From Trichlorobacter ammonificans (GTDB lineage Bacteria; Desulfobacterota; Desulfuromonadia; Geobacterales; Pseudopelobacteraceae), in assembly GCF_933509905.1 (NCBI RefSeq), contig NZ_OW150024.1:1476001-1540000 (forward strand): a stretch of 64,000 nt of DNA, read 5' to 3'. The stretch's first letter is position 1; the number at the start of each line of letters is the position of its first letter. Of this stretch, positions 18,476-29,400 are shown piece by piece. Position numbers and translations under genes: made by a program. The notes under the pieces were generated by a model. That model was not told the DNA's origin, did not search any database, and saw only the letters and a list, made by a program, of their open reading frames with translations.

Positions 18476-18657
18476 AGACGGTCACCTGCCACAGCTTCAA
18501 GCTTGCGACGCTGGCGAAGGAAGCCGAGCATGACGGAGCGGACTACCTCCGAGACATGGAAGCGTTCGCCAACGGCGATTTCTTCGAGTTCACTGTACTG
18601 GTCATCGGTAAACCGCACCGTAACCCGGCGCGAAAGGTGATTCCTGAATCTGGCCAT
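18472..18657 (-). CDS. Probable ribbon-helix-helix DNA-binding protein, copy 1
   Basis: This small protein has 61 residues. Residues 9-50 read RRVTVRFTDDQYSELEEIA then a helix and SEVVRSVMLGFL, which fits the strand-helix-helix pattern of Arc/CopG-type repressors (RVTVRFT as the DNA-contacting beta strand). The ATG at 18657 is chosen because GAGAGGAG lies eight bases upstream; an upstream in-frame start would run into the preceding gene. It sits between the HTH gene and the 179-residue gene. Ribbon-helix-helix proteins typically bind closely spaced short repeats, which are present at the operon promoter, so autoregulation is a reasonable inference. Confidence 0.78.
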   Translation of the reverse strand: MARFRNHLSRRVTVRFTDDQYSELEEIAVGERFHVSEVVRSVMLGFLRQRRKLEAVAGDRL

Positions 18658-18670
18658 CTGTGCGCTCCTC

Positions 18671-19063
18671 TCACGGGTTTTTCGCAAGATCCCTCAACCA
18701 TGCCTCAACCGTTTCCCGGTGATACCGCACAGCGCCCCCCAGTTCGACCCGACCTGGAAGCGTCCCGTTTCGTTCCATGCGGTTGATGGTCGAACGGGAA
18801 AGATTCAGCAGGCCGCAGAGGTCGCTGACCGTCAGGAGCAGGCTATTGCCCGTGGCCGGCTTCTTTGCCTTAGACGTGGCCCCCCGTCGAGGGGCAGGCT
18901 GTGGTTCTGGCTGCATCCGTACCATGGGGACAACCTCCGGGGCCGGGGCCGGTTGCATGAACCCTTGAAGAGCCTTCTCCCTGATCGACTCGATCCGCTT
19001 GTCGGCCATCAGTTCGGCCGGGGTACGGTAAGTGCGTTTGCTTGGTTTCTTCTTACGTGACAT
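18671..19063 (-). CDS. Excisionase-like HTH protein, copy 1
   Basis: This 130-residue protein has a lysine-rich start (MSRKKKPSKRTYRTPAELM), a proline/glutamine-rich linker (PMVRMQPEPQPAPRRG) and a C-terminal HTH_17 or excisionase-type winged helix. That domain (about residues 80-126) shows TVSDLCGLLNLSRSTINRME, then GTLPGRVELGGAVRYHRETVEAWL. Such domains occur in phage excisionases and in small DNA-architecture proteins of mobile elements. The ATG at 19063 is supported by a GAGGT ribosome site; five extra upstream codons are less likely. It is the first gene of the array operon, about 30 bp after the promoter -10 box. No integrase partner is present nearby. Confidence 0.82.
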   Translation of the reverse strand: MSRKKKPSKRTYRTPAELMADKRIESIREKALQGFMQPAPAPEVVPMVRMQPEPQPAPRRGATSKAKKPATGNSLLLTVSDLCGLLNLSRSTINRMERNGTLPGRVELGGAVRYHRETVEAWLRDLAKNP

Positions 19064-19092
19064 GGTTAGACCTCGCATCAGTTAGTTGCTGA

Positions 19093-19121
19093 ATTATCCT
19101 TGTTGTGTCTGGTTGTGTCAA
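19093..19121 (-). promoter_or_regulatory. Sigma-70 promoter of array operon 1 with TGTGTC repeats
   Basis: Read on the minus strand, TTGACA and GATAAT are separated by exactly 17 bases, close to consensus. Four TGTGTC repeats (plus-strand starts 19104, 19114, 19143 and 19153) lie over and upstream of the -35 box. They form two pairs, each with 10-bp spacing. The second array copy keeps the same spacing. The 164 bp between the HTH start and R2 contain these sites and no gene. Confidence 0.8.
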
Positions 19122-19225
19122 TTTGTTTCGCTTGTCGCTGATTGTGTCTGTGTGTGTCAAAACGAACCACGACAAAAATCGATTTAGCCGATAAGTGGTT
19201 GATTTTAGATAGTGGTTGTATTTGG

Positions 19226-19531
19226 TGCCCCCGTGTTACTGGACGGGGGCTGATGAAGCTGTGACGACGCCTGACGGCGAACGGCTGTTGAGGTGCTGCC
19301 GGAGGGGTGTGGTTGCTATGAGGTGCGAATAGCCATGCCGAAGCAACGGACCATGACGGCGCGGCAGCTTGGTACTGATCTGCACCAGCGGTTGTCAAAG
19401 TCAAAGGCGCAACGGTCGCGTTGCTCCCTCTGTGCCGGGGGACGATCGTCCCGGCACACTGCCTTATGCCGGACCTTCCGGCGGCTGTTTGCCGCTCGGA
19501 TTGTCCGACAAAAATCGGACATAAGCTATAT
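19226..19531. repeat. R element copy 2
   Basis: This is a 306-bp copy that appears identical to R1 over its full length by eye. It separates operon 1 (its promoter is to the left) from the 3' end of operon 2. The 19064-19632 gap between the two operons, about 570 bp, consists of the operon 1 promoter region, this element and about 100 bp of spacer. The last 40 bp of that spacer (ending at the operon 2 stop) are also duplicated at 17895-17935. Confidence 0.85.
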
Positions 19532-19632
19532 GATATCCGTTTTTCTCTATTCATAATGCGCACTTACCCCAAACCGGCCGTCACCACTTTAAGCCGACAT
19601 CATAGACACTTTGGCGGACAGAAGTCCACCGA

Positions 19633-20172
19633 TCAGCGAGGGGCGTTTTCCTCCTTTGGCGTGGATTTTCTCCGGAACGTCCGGAAACGTCCGGCCGATC
19701 GCACTACTTCGGCAACGGTGTTGTAGCAGGCCCAAGGGTGGCCCCGGTCCTTCAGCTTCCGATTCGTCAGCTTGATTGCGTCGTTGACTGACGCTCCTTG
19801 CTTCACCAGCTCATCAAAGGTTTCAACGATAAGCCGCTGATTATCCGAGTGGAATTTCTCCCGCTTGGCAATCTCGTTCAGGTCATGGACCTTGATCCGG
19901 GCGGAGACTGACCGGCGCTTATGCTCGATGAACCGGAACAGTTCTGCCTGACTTGTCAGCATGGCGGCAAAGCCCCGCACCATCGCCTCAGGCATGGCGA
20001 CCGAGAAGACCGCGACACCGTCCCGGATGCTTGTCACCTGAAAATCAATCAGGCAATCCGGATGCAACGGGTTGAACACTCCCGCCAGGTCTTGCAGCAA
20101 TACCCCGTATTCGACAGGGGAGGGGCTGAACCTGGACAGGGAGGCAGTCGGGCTGTGACAGGCTCCCGTCAT
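19633..20172 (-). CDS. Unrecognised 179-residue array protein, copy 2
   Basis: This is the second copy of the unknown protein at 17936-18475, of identical length. The visible differences are I to V in RDGV, T to V in GASVND, L to F in AGRF and C to R at the end. The other DNA changes are nearly all synonymous. It starts in an ATGA overlap with the upstream ribbon-helix-helix gene, as in copy 1. A function cannot be assigned; the basic helical C-terminal half and the genes beside it suggest nucleic-acid binding, which is an inference only. Confidence 0.75.
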   Translation of the reverse strand: MTGACHSPTASLSRFSPSPVEYGVLLQDLAGVFNPLHPDCLIDFQVTSIRDGVAVFSVAMPEAMVRGFAAMLTSQAELFRFIEHKRRSVSARIKVHDLNEIAKREKFHSDNQRLIVETFDELVKQGASVNDAIKLTNRKLKDRGHPWACYNTVAEVVRSAGRFRTFRRKSTPKEENAPR

Positions 20173-20354
20173 AGCCGGTCACCTGCCACAGCTTCAAGCT
20201 TGCGACGCTGACGGAGAAAGCCGAGCATGACGGAGCGGACCACCTCCGAGACGTGGAAGCGTTCGCCAACAGCGATTTCTTCGAGTTCCCTGTACTGATC
20301 GTCGGTAAACCGCACCGTAACCCGGCGCGAAAGGTGATTTTGGAATCTGGCCAT
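20169..20354 (-). CDS. Probable ribbon-helix-helix DNA-binding protein, copy 2
   Basis: This 61-residue protein differs from copy 1 at only two positions (R5Q and S22R). The predicted DNA-contact strand RRVTVRFTDDQY and the following two helices are unchanged, so both copies probably recognise the same sites. The ATG at 20354 again follows a GAGAGGAG ribosome site. Its stop overlaps the next gene start. If both copies bind the same repeats, the two operons would be cross-regulated. Confidence 0.78.
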   Translation of the reverse strand: MARFQNHLSRRVTVRFTDDQYRELEEIAVGERFHVSEVVRSVMLGFLRQRRKLEAVAGDRL

Positions 20355-20367
20355 CTGTGGGCTCCTC

Positions 20368-20769
20368 TCACGGGTTTTTTGCAATTCCCCTCAACCATGC
20401 CTCGACCGTTTCCCGGTGATACCTCACAGCGCCACCTAGTTCGACCCGACCGGGGAGCGTCCCGTTTCGTTCCATGCGGTTGATCGTCGAGCGGGAAAGG
20501 TTGAGCAGGCCGCAGAGGTCATTCACCGTCAGGAGCAGGCTACTACCCTGGGCCGGCTTCTTTGCCTTAGGCGTGGCCCCCCGTCGAGGGGCAGGCTGTG
20601 GTTCCGGCTGCACCTGCACCATGGGGATAACCTCCGGGGCCGGTTCCATCGGCAGAGCGTCATGGAATTCTTGACGGACCTTTTCCATCATCGTCTCAAT
20701 CCGCTTCTCCGCCATCAGTTCGGCCGGGGTACGGTAGGGGCGCTTGGCTGGTTTCTTCTTACGTGACAT
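20368..20769 (-). CDS. Excisionase-like HTH protein, copy 2
   Basis: This 133-residue paralogue of the protein at 18671-19063 has the same layout: a basic N-terminus, a proline/glutamine linker and a C-terminal HTH_17 domain (TVNDLCGLLNLSRSTINRME, then GTLPGRVELGG). The HTH is nearly unchanged, while the linker between residues 25 and 60 has substitutions and an insertion (FHDALPMEPAPEV). This is the least conserved coding part of the array. A GAGGT ribosome site precedes the ATG at 20769. It is the first gene of operon 2. Confidence 0.82.
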   Translation of the reverse strand: MSRKKKPAKRPYRTPAELMAEKRIETMMEKVRQEFHDALPMEPAPEVIPMVQVQPEPQPAPRRGATPKAKKPAQGSSLLLTVNDLCGLLNLSRSTINRMERNGTLPGRVELGGAVRYHRETVEAWLRGIAKNP

Positions 20770-20798
20770 GGTTAGACCTCGCGTCAAATAGTTTCTGA

Positions 20799-20827
20799 AT
20801 TATCCTTGTTGTGTCTACCTGTGTCAA
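20799..20827 (-). promoter_or_regulatory. Sigma-70 promoter of array operon 2 with TGTGTC repeats
   Basis: TTGACA and GATAAT are again 17 bases apart on the minus strand. Repeats start at 20810, 20820, 20849 and 20859 on the plus strand, the last being AGTGTC. The spacing 10-29-10 matches copy 1 even though the spacer sequence has changed. Confidence 0.8.
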
Positions 20828-20945
20828 TTTGTTTGTATTGTCGCTGTTTGTGTCTGTGAGTGTCAGGATGTAGCGAGATAGCAAGCACTTGCTACCTTGC
20901 AACAGGCTGTTATCACTGGCTGTTTTCTGGATTTCTAGTATTTTC

Positions 20946-21257
20946 TGCCCCCGTGTTACAAGTCGGGGGCAGTTGCTGTTGAAGGTGTGACTGCGCCTGA
21001 CGGCGAAAGGCGGTTGAGGGGCTACCGGAGGGGTTTTGCTGCTGTGAGGTGCGAGCAGCCATGCCGAGGCAACGGACCATGACGGCGCGGCAGCTTGGAA
21101 CTGATCTGCACCAGCGGTCGTCAAAGTCAAAGGCGCAACGGTCGCGTTGCTCCCTCTGTGCCGGGGGACGATCGTCCCGGCACACTGCCTTATGCCGGAC
21201 CATCCGGCGGCTGTTTGCCGCTCGGATTGTCCGACAAAAATCGGACATAAGCTATAT
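20946..21257. repeat. R element copy 3, diverged in its first half
   Basis: This 312-bp copy closes the array. Its last 150 bp match R1 and R2 except for one base (ACCATCC for ACCTTCC). The first half has many changes, but the opening CCCCCG/CGGGGG stem survives with a different loop. It has no gene copy on its right side and ends 28 bp before the lysR stop codon. The 20770-21285 gap holds only the operon 2 promoter region and this element. Confidence 0.83.
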
Positions 21258-21285
21258 TATGTTAAGTTGTTCGGGGGGGGCGGAG

Positions 21286-22194
21286 TTAGGGTGTGAGCCT
21301 TAAGGCAAGTACGTCTTGAATAGCCTGAACAAAGGCTAATGCTGCCGGGGACAAATTGTGGCCCTCCCGGCTTGCCAGATAAAACGAGCGTTCTATCTGT
21401 ATGCCATCCAAAGTATATTCAATTAACTGCCTGCTGCTCAACTCATGGGAAACGACCAGAGAAGAAATAAAGGCGCAACCTGCGCCCCCAAGCACTGCGC
21501 GTCGTATGGCTTCTTCACTTCCGAGTTGCGCAACAATCAAAAAATCAGTTAGAGACAGTCCTGCTTTTCGGAGGCTTTTTTCAACTGCCTGACGTGTACC
21601 GGAGCCAGGCTCACGCACAATCAGTGGGATATTTTTTCTGTCGGCTCTGTTATTAAGGATGGCAGATGTGAATTCACGGTTGGCGGGTGCTACCAGAAGA
21701 ATTTGTTCATCAAAGAGCTTTTCAAATACGACATGGTCTTCATCAAATTTACCGCCGGTAAGTGCCAGCTCGACCTCGTCATCTATCAGTGATCTGATGG
21801 TTTGGTGACTGTCATTCTGCTGCAGCTCAAGGAGAACCCCGGGATAGCGGGCAATGAATTTCCCCAGCAGTTCCGGTATTATGCTGATTGCCAAGGTGGA
21901 GCTGGCTCCGACCCGCAATACAGCCTCGTCCAGTCCAGCAAAACGCTTCATGGCTGTTTGCGCCTTGTCGCAGGTGCGCCAGATTCGGCGGGCTTGTTCC
22001 AGAAACAGCCGTCCCCCTTCAGTCAGGGATATGTTTGTAGTATTTCTGTTGAACAGCATGACCCCCAGCTCTTCTTCAAGTGCACGGATATGCTGACTGA
22101 CGGTGGACTGGGCGAGGCTTACCGCCTCACCGCCGCGTGAAAAACTACGGGTTGCAGCGACAGCAAGAAATACTTCAATCTGCTTCAAGGTCAT
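21286..22194 (-). CDS. LysR-family transcriptional regulator
   Basis: This 302-residue regulator has the N-terminal winged helix-turn-helix of LysR proteins (MTLKQIEVFLAVAATRSFSR, then LAQSTVSQHIRALEEELG). A periplasmic-binding-like effector domain occupies about residues 90-295 (LRVGASSTLAISIIPELLGKF). The sequence resembles CysB/CbbR-like members in layout, but the effector cannot be named. The ATG at 22194 is chosen because GGAG lies seven bases upstream; the longer open frame would add 26 residues. It directly borders R3 and is not obviously divergent from a target gene. The upstream 290 bp contain its promoter region and a terminator for the neighbouring operon. Confidence 0.92.
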   Translation of the reverse strand: MTLKQIEVFLAVAATRSFSRGGEAVSLAQSTVSQHIRALEEELGVMLFNRNTTNISLTEGGRLFLEQARRIWRTCDKAQTAMKRFAGLDEAVLRVGASSTLAISIIPELLGKFIARYPGVLLELQQNDSHQTIRSLIDDEVELALTGGKFDEDHVVFEKLFDEQILLVAPANREFTSAILNNRADRKNIPLIVREPGSGTRQAVEKSLRKAGLSLTDFLIVAQLGSEEAIRRAVLGGAGCAFISSLVVSHELSSRQLIEYTLDGIQIERSFYLASREGHNLSPAALAFVQAIQDVLALRLTP

Positions 22195-22410
22195 AAACAT
22201 GCTCCATCGGTTTATGCGATCATACAATGATTGTGGTAGTAGATTAATTGTTTGTGCATAGCACTCTTTCATATTGGCATCAAAGGATAAAATAGCATGG
22301 GGGAACTGCAGACTGATAATGCATTGATGGTGGATGACAGTGTGGCCCTATCCCGAGCTGTTAGTTACTGGACACTAGCCCTCCCCTGCTGCCGCTCTCG
22401 CAAAGGCTGC

Positions 22411-22444
22411 AAAAAAAGGACGTCCCCGGTAAGGACGTCCTTTG
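22411..22444. terminator. Terminator of the pyrimidine-greA operon
   Basis: AAAGGACGTCC pairs with GGACGTCCTTT around a short CCGGTA-type loop, with an A-run on one side and T-rich sequence on the other. It lies about 45 bp past the DUF1858 stop and ends the long minus-strand operon. Confidence 0.85.
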
Positions 22445-22488
22445 TGCTTGTTGCTGCGTGATAAGAGAATTCAAGGTGTAAACGCCAC

Positions 22489-22698
22489 CTACTTAATTGC
22501 CGCGTTAAGGGCAGCGAGTAACTCCTCCGGGTCAATGCCATGATTGATGGCACCGAGATCTATCGGCTCATTCTGTGCTCCCAGGCAGGCTGCACAGGCA
22601 AGATTGTATTTTTTTAAAACCTTTGCTGTTTCTGGATAGGTCTGCAGCATCTGGAGGAAGGTCATATCCTTTGTGATTTGGGGAGCGACGTTGCTCAT
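22489..22698 (-). CDS. DUF1858 redox-disulfide-type small protein
   Basis: This 69-residue protein matches DUF1858. It has ITKDMTFLQMLQTYPETAKVLKKYNLACAACL with a CxxC (C35, C38), then a short helical tail ending LLAALNAAIK. The family is described as a small disulfide protein often linked to hybrid-cluster or redox enzymes; its function is not established. It follows greA by nine bases and is the last gene before the operon terminator. The CxxC suggests a thiol or metal role. Confidence 0.88.
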   Translation of the reverse strand: MSNVAPQITKDMTFLQMLQTYPETAKVLKKYNLACAACLGAQNEPIDLGAINHGIDPEELLAALNAAIK

Positions 22699-22707
22699 AA
22701 GGAACTC

Positions 22708-23184
22708 CTACTCGTACTTGATATCGATAATTTCGTATTCCTTGGTGCCCGACGGGACCTTGACCGTTACCGAGTCGTCCAATTTGTGCCCGATCAGCGC
22801 CTTACCTACCGGTGAAGTACAGGATATCTTACCCTGCTTAATATCCGCTTCATCCTCGCCCACAATCTTGTACGTGATTTCTTCCTCAGAGTTGGTGTCA
22901 TAGAGTGTCACAGTGGCACCGAAGACGACCTTGTCCGGCGTCAGTCCGGTCAGATCAACCACATGAGCGCGGGCCAGCTTGCTGTTCAACTCTTGTATCC
23001 TGCCCTCAATAAAGGCTTGGCGATTCTTTGCAGCATCATATTCGGCGTTTTCGGACAGGTCACCATGGCTGCGCGCCTCGGCGATATCCTGGATCACCTT
23101 GGGGCGTTCCTCGCGAATCAGGCGCTTTAATTCCTCCTGTAATGCCTCGTAGCTCTCTTTGGTTAGTGGAATATTGTTGGACAT
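22708..23184 (-). CDS. greA: Transcription elongation factor GreA
   Basis: This 158-residue factor stimulates RNA cleavage by backtracked RNA polymerase. The N-terminal coiled coil (KESYEALQEELKRLIREERPKVIQDIAEARSHGDLSENAEYDAAK) carries the acidic tip residues, and the C-terminal FKBP-like domain ends TVKVPSGTKEYEIIDIKYE. The length is normal. It lies three bases after the carB stop, so it is expressed with pyrimidine synthesis genes, an arrangement often seen in this group. Confidence 0.97.
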   Translation of the reverse strand: MSNNIPLTKESYEALQEELKRLIREERPKVIQDIAEARSHGDLSENAEYDAAKNRQAFIEGRIQELNSKLARAHVVDLTGLTPDKVVFGATVTLYDTNSEEEITYKIVGEDEADIKQGKISCTSPVGKALIGHKLDDSVTVKVPSGTKEYEIIDIKYE

Positions 23185-23187
23185 CGC

Positions 23188-26436
<3,249 letters not shown>

Positions 26437-26454
26437 GTAGGTTGAGCTCCTTTT

Positions 26455-29400
26455 CTACACTAACAATGCGTGGTACTCCTGCAGGCTGCGGATCGCCTCC
26501 TGACCATGCTTGCGGGCTGCGATCCCCTCGGCAGCGGCAACGGCGGCCGCCATGGTGGTGATGTATGGAATCTTGTGCTTGATGGCGGCCTTGCGAATGT
26601 ACGAATCGTCATGGATACTGCTCTTGCCCGATGGGGTATTGATCACCAGCTGGACCTCTTTATTGGTAATGACGTCAGCCAGGTTGGGGCGTCCTTCGTA
26701 CAGTTTCGGCACCTGTTTGGCTGCAATGCCGTGCTTTTCCAGATAGGCAGCCGTACCCTGGGTGGCCAGCAGCGAGAAGCCCAGCTCAACGAAGCGTTGC
26801 GCCACTGCCGACAGGTGTCCGCGATCCCGCTCGGCCACAGTGATCAGCACCGCCCCTTCCAACGGCAGCAGGCCGCCGGTGGCTTCCTGGGACTTGTAGA
26901 AGGCCATGCCGTAGCTCCGCGCCATCCCCAGCACCTCGCCGGTGGAACGCATCTCCGGGCCCAGCACCGGGTCCACTTCGGGGAACATGTTGAACGGGAA
27001 AACCGCCTCCTTGACCCCGAAGTGCGGCAACTGCTTACGTGCCAGCCCCAGCTCTTTCAGCTTGGCCCCCAGCATCACCTGCACCGCGATGCGCGGCATC
27101 GGGATGTTGCAGACCTTGGAGACCAGCGGCACGGTGCGACTGGCCCGGGGGTTGGCCTCCAGGATGTAGACCTTGTCATCGGCGATGGCGTATTGGATGT
27201 TCATCAGCCCCACCACTCCCATCTCCACGGCAATGCGGCGGGTATACTCGTCAATGGTGGCGATATGCCTGGCCGGGATATTGACCGGCGGAATCACGCA
27301 GGCCGAGTCGCCGGAGTGGACCCCGGCCATCTCGATATGTTCCATCACCGCCGGTACGAAGGCGTCAACCCCGTCGCTGATGGCGTCGGCCTCGGCCTCG
27401 ATGGCGTTCTCAAGGAAACGGTCGATCAGGATCGGCCGCTCCGGGGTGACATCCACCGCCTTGGCCAGATACTCCCGCAGCATCTCCTCGTCGTAGACCA
27501 CCTCCATGGCCCGGCCGCCCAGCACGTACGAGGGGCGGACGATGATCGGATAACCGATCCGCTCGGCAATCACGATGGCGTCTTCCAGCTTGCTGGCCAT
27601 GCCCGATTCGGGCTGCGGGATGCCAAGTTTACGCATCATGGCGTTGAACTGCTCACGGTCCTCGGCCAGATCGATGGTATCGGGCTGGGTGCCGATGATC
27701 CTGACGCCTGCCTCCTGCAGCTGACGGGCGATATTGAGCGGCGTCTGGCCGCCGAACTGCACCAGCACCCCTTCCGGCTGCTCCTTGGCGTAGATCGACA
27801 GCACATCCTCCACGGTCAAAGGTTCGAAGTAGAGTTTGTCCGAGGTGTCGTAGTCCGTGGAAACCGTCTCCGGGTTGCAGTTGACCATGATGGTCTCATA
27901 GCCGGCATCCTTGAGGGCAAAGGCGGTGTGCACGCAGCAGTAGTCGAACTCAATCCCCTGGCCAATCCGGTTGGGGCCGCCACCCAGCACCATGATCTTC
28001 TTGCGCGCCGAAACCGCCACGCTGTCCGGTGCGTTGTAGGTAGAGAAATAGTAGGCCGCATCCTCCACACCGCTGACCGGCACCGGTTCCCACGACTCCA
28101 GTATATCGAGCGTGAGACGCCGCTCTCGGATCTGTTCTTCAGGAACGTGGAGGAGCTGGGCCAGGTAGCGATCCGAGAATCCGTCCTGCTTGGCCTGTAT
28201 CAGCAATTCGTTCGGCAGCTGGCCCCATTTGTGGGCAAGAATCTTTTCCTCAAGTTCCACCAGCTCCTTCATCTGCTCCAGGAACCAGACCTTGATATGG
28301 GTGCGCTGGTGGAGCTGCTCAATACCGGCCCCCTTGCGCAGCGCCTCGTACAGGATGAACTGTCGCTCGCTGGTGGCCTCGGCCAGCAGCTCCAGCAGCT
28401 CGGGCAGGCTGCGCTTGTTGAAATCCTTGGCAAAACCCAGGCCGTAACGACCGTTCTCCAGGGAGCGGATCGCCTTTTGCAGCGCCTCCTTGTAGTTTTT
28501 ACCGATGCTCATCACTTCGCCCACGGCCCGCATCTGGGTGCCCAGCTTGTCCTCCACCCCCTTGAACTTCTCGAAGGCCCAGCGGGCAAACTTGACCACC
28601 ACGTAGTCGCCGGAGGGGGTGTATTTTTCCAAGGAACCGTCACGCCAGTAGGGAATCTCGTCCAGGGTCATGCCGGCGGCCAGCATGGCTGAAACCAGGG
28701 CGATCGGGAAGCCGGTAGCCTTGGAGGCCAGAGCCGAGGAACGGGAGGTGCGGGGATTGATCTCGATCACCACCACCCGGCCGGTTGTGGGGTCGTGGGC
28801 GAACTGCACGTTGGTGCCGCCGATCACCTCGATGGCATCAACGATCTTGTAAGCGTCGCGTTGCAGGCGATCCTGCAGTTCTTGACTGATGGTCAGCATC
28901 GGGGCGGTGCAGAAAGAATCGCCGGTATGCACCCCCACGGCGTCCACGTTCTCGATGAAGCAGACCGTGATCTTCTGGTTCTTGGCATCCCGCACCACTT
29001 CCAGCTCCAGCTCTTCCCAGCCCAGGATCGACTCCTCCACCAGCACCTGCCTGATCGGACTGACCGACAGGCCACGGTTGACGATGGTCTCGAACTCTTC
29101 CATGTTGTAGGCAAATCCGCCGCCGGTGCCCCCCATGGTGTAGGCCGGTCGGATCACCACCGGGAAACCGATGGTTTCCAGCACCGCCTTGGCCTCATCC
29201 AGGGAGTGGGCAATATCGCTGCGGGCCATCTCGATGCCCAGTGCGTCCATGGTCTGCTTGAAAGTCTCGCGGTCCTCACCGCGCTTGATGGCATCCAGGT
29301 TAACGCCGATCACCTTGACTCCATATTTCTCCAACACGCCGGCCTCGGCCAGGGCGCTGGAGAGGTTCAGACCGGTCTGTCCCCCCAGGTTGGGCAGCAA

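Larger units (their letters stand above)
17529..21257. repeat. Tandem array: R1-operon-R2-operon-R3
   Basis: This entry spans the whole duplicated locus. The unit is a 306-312 bp non-coding element R followed by a three-gene minus-strand operon and its promoter region. The unit period is about 1.70 kb (R1 to R2) and 1.72 kb (R2 to R3). A third R closes the array, 28 bp before the end of the lysR gene. The array fills the space between the tRNA-Pro terminator and lysR. No integrase, transposase or relaxase is encoded in it, and I see no terminal inverted repeats or target-site duplication. The genes encode DNA-binding proteins plus one unknown. It may be a small degenerate integrative element or a regulatory cassette amplified by recombination between R copies; neither is proven. 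Confidence 0.85.

Noticed and set aside
17374-21257. Integration of an element at the tRNA-Pro 3' end
   Set aside because: No duplicate of the tRNA 3' end is found at the far side of the array, and no integrase is present, so attachment sites cannot be claimed.
17529-21257. CRISPR-like or integron-like array
   Set aside because: Repeats are about 300 bp with 1.4 kb operons between them, far from CRISPR geometry, and no integron integrase or attC core sites were recognised.
26470-28692. 740-codon plus-strand open frame opposite carB
   Set aside because: It is an antisense shadow of carB copy B with no recognisable domain and an unnatural His/Gly/Leu-rich composition.
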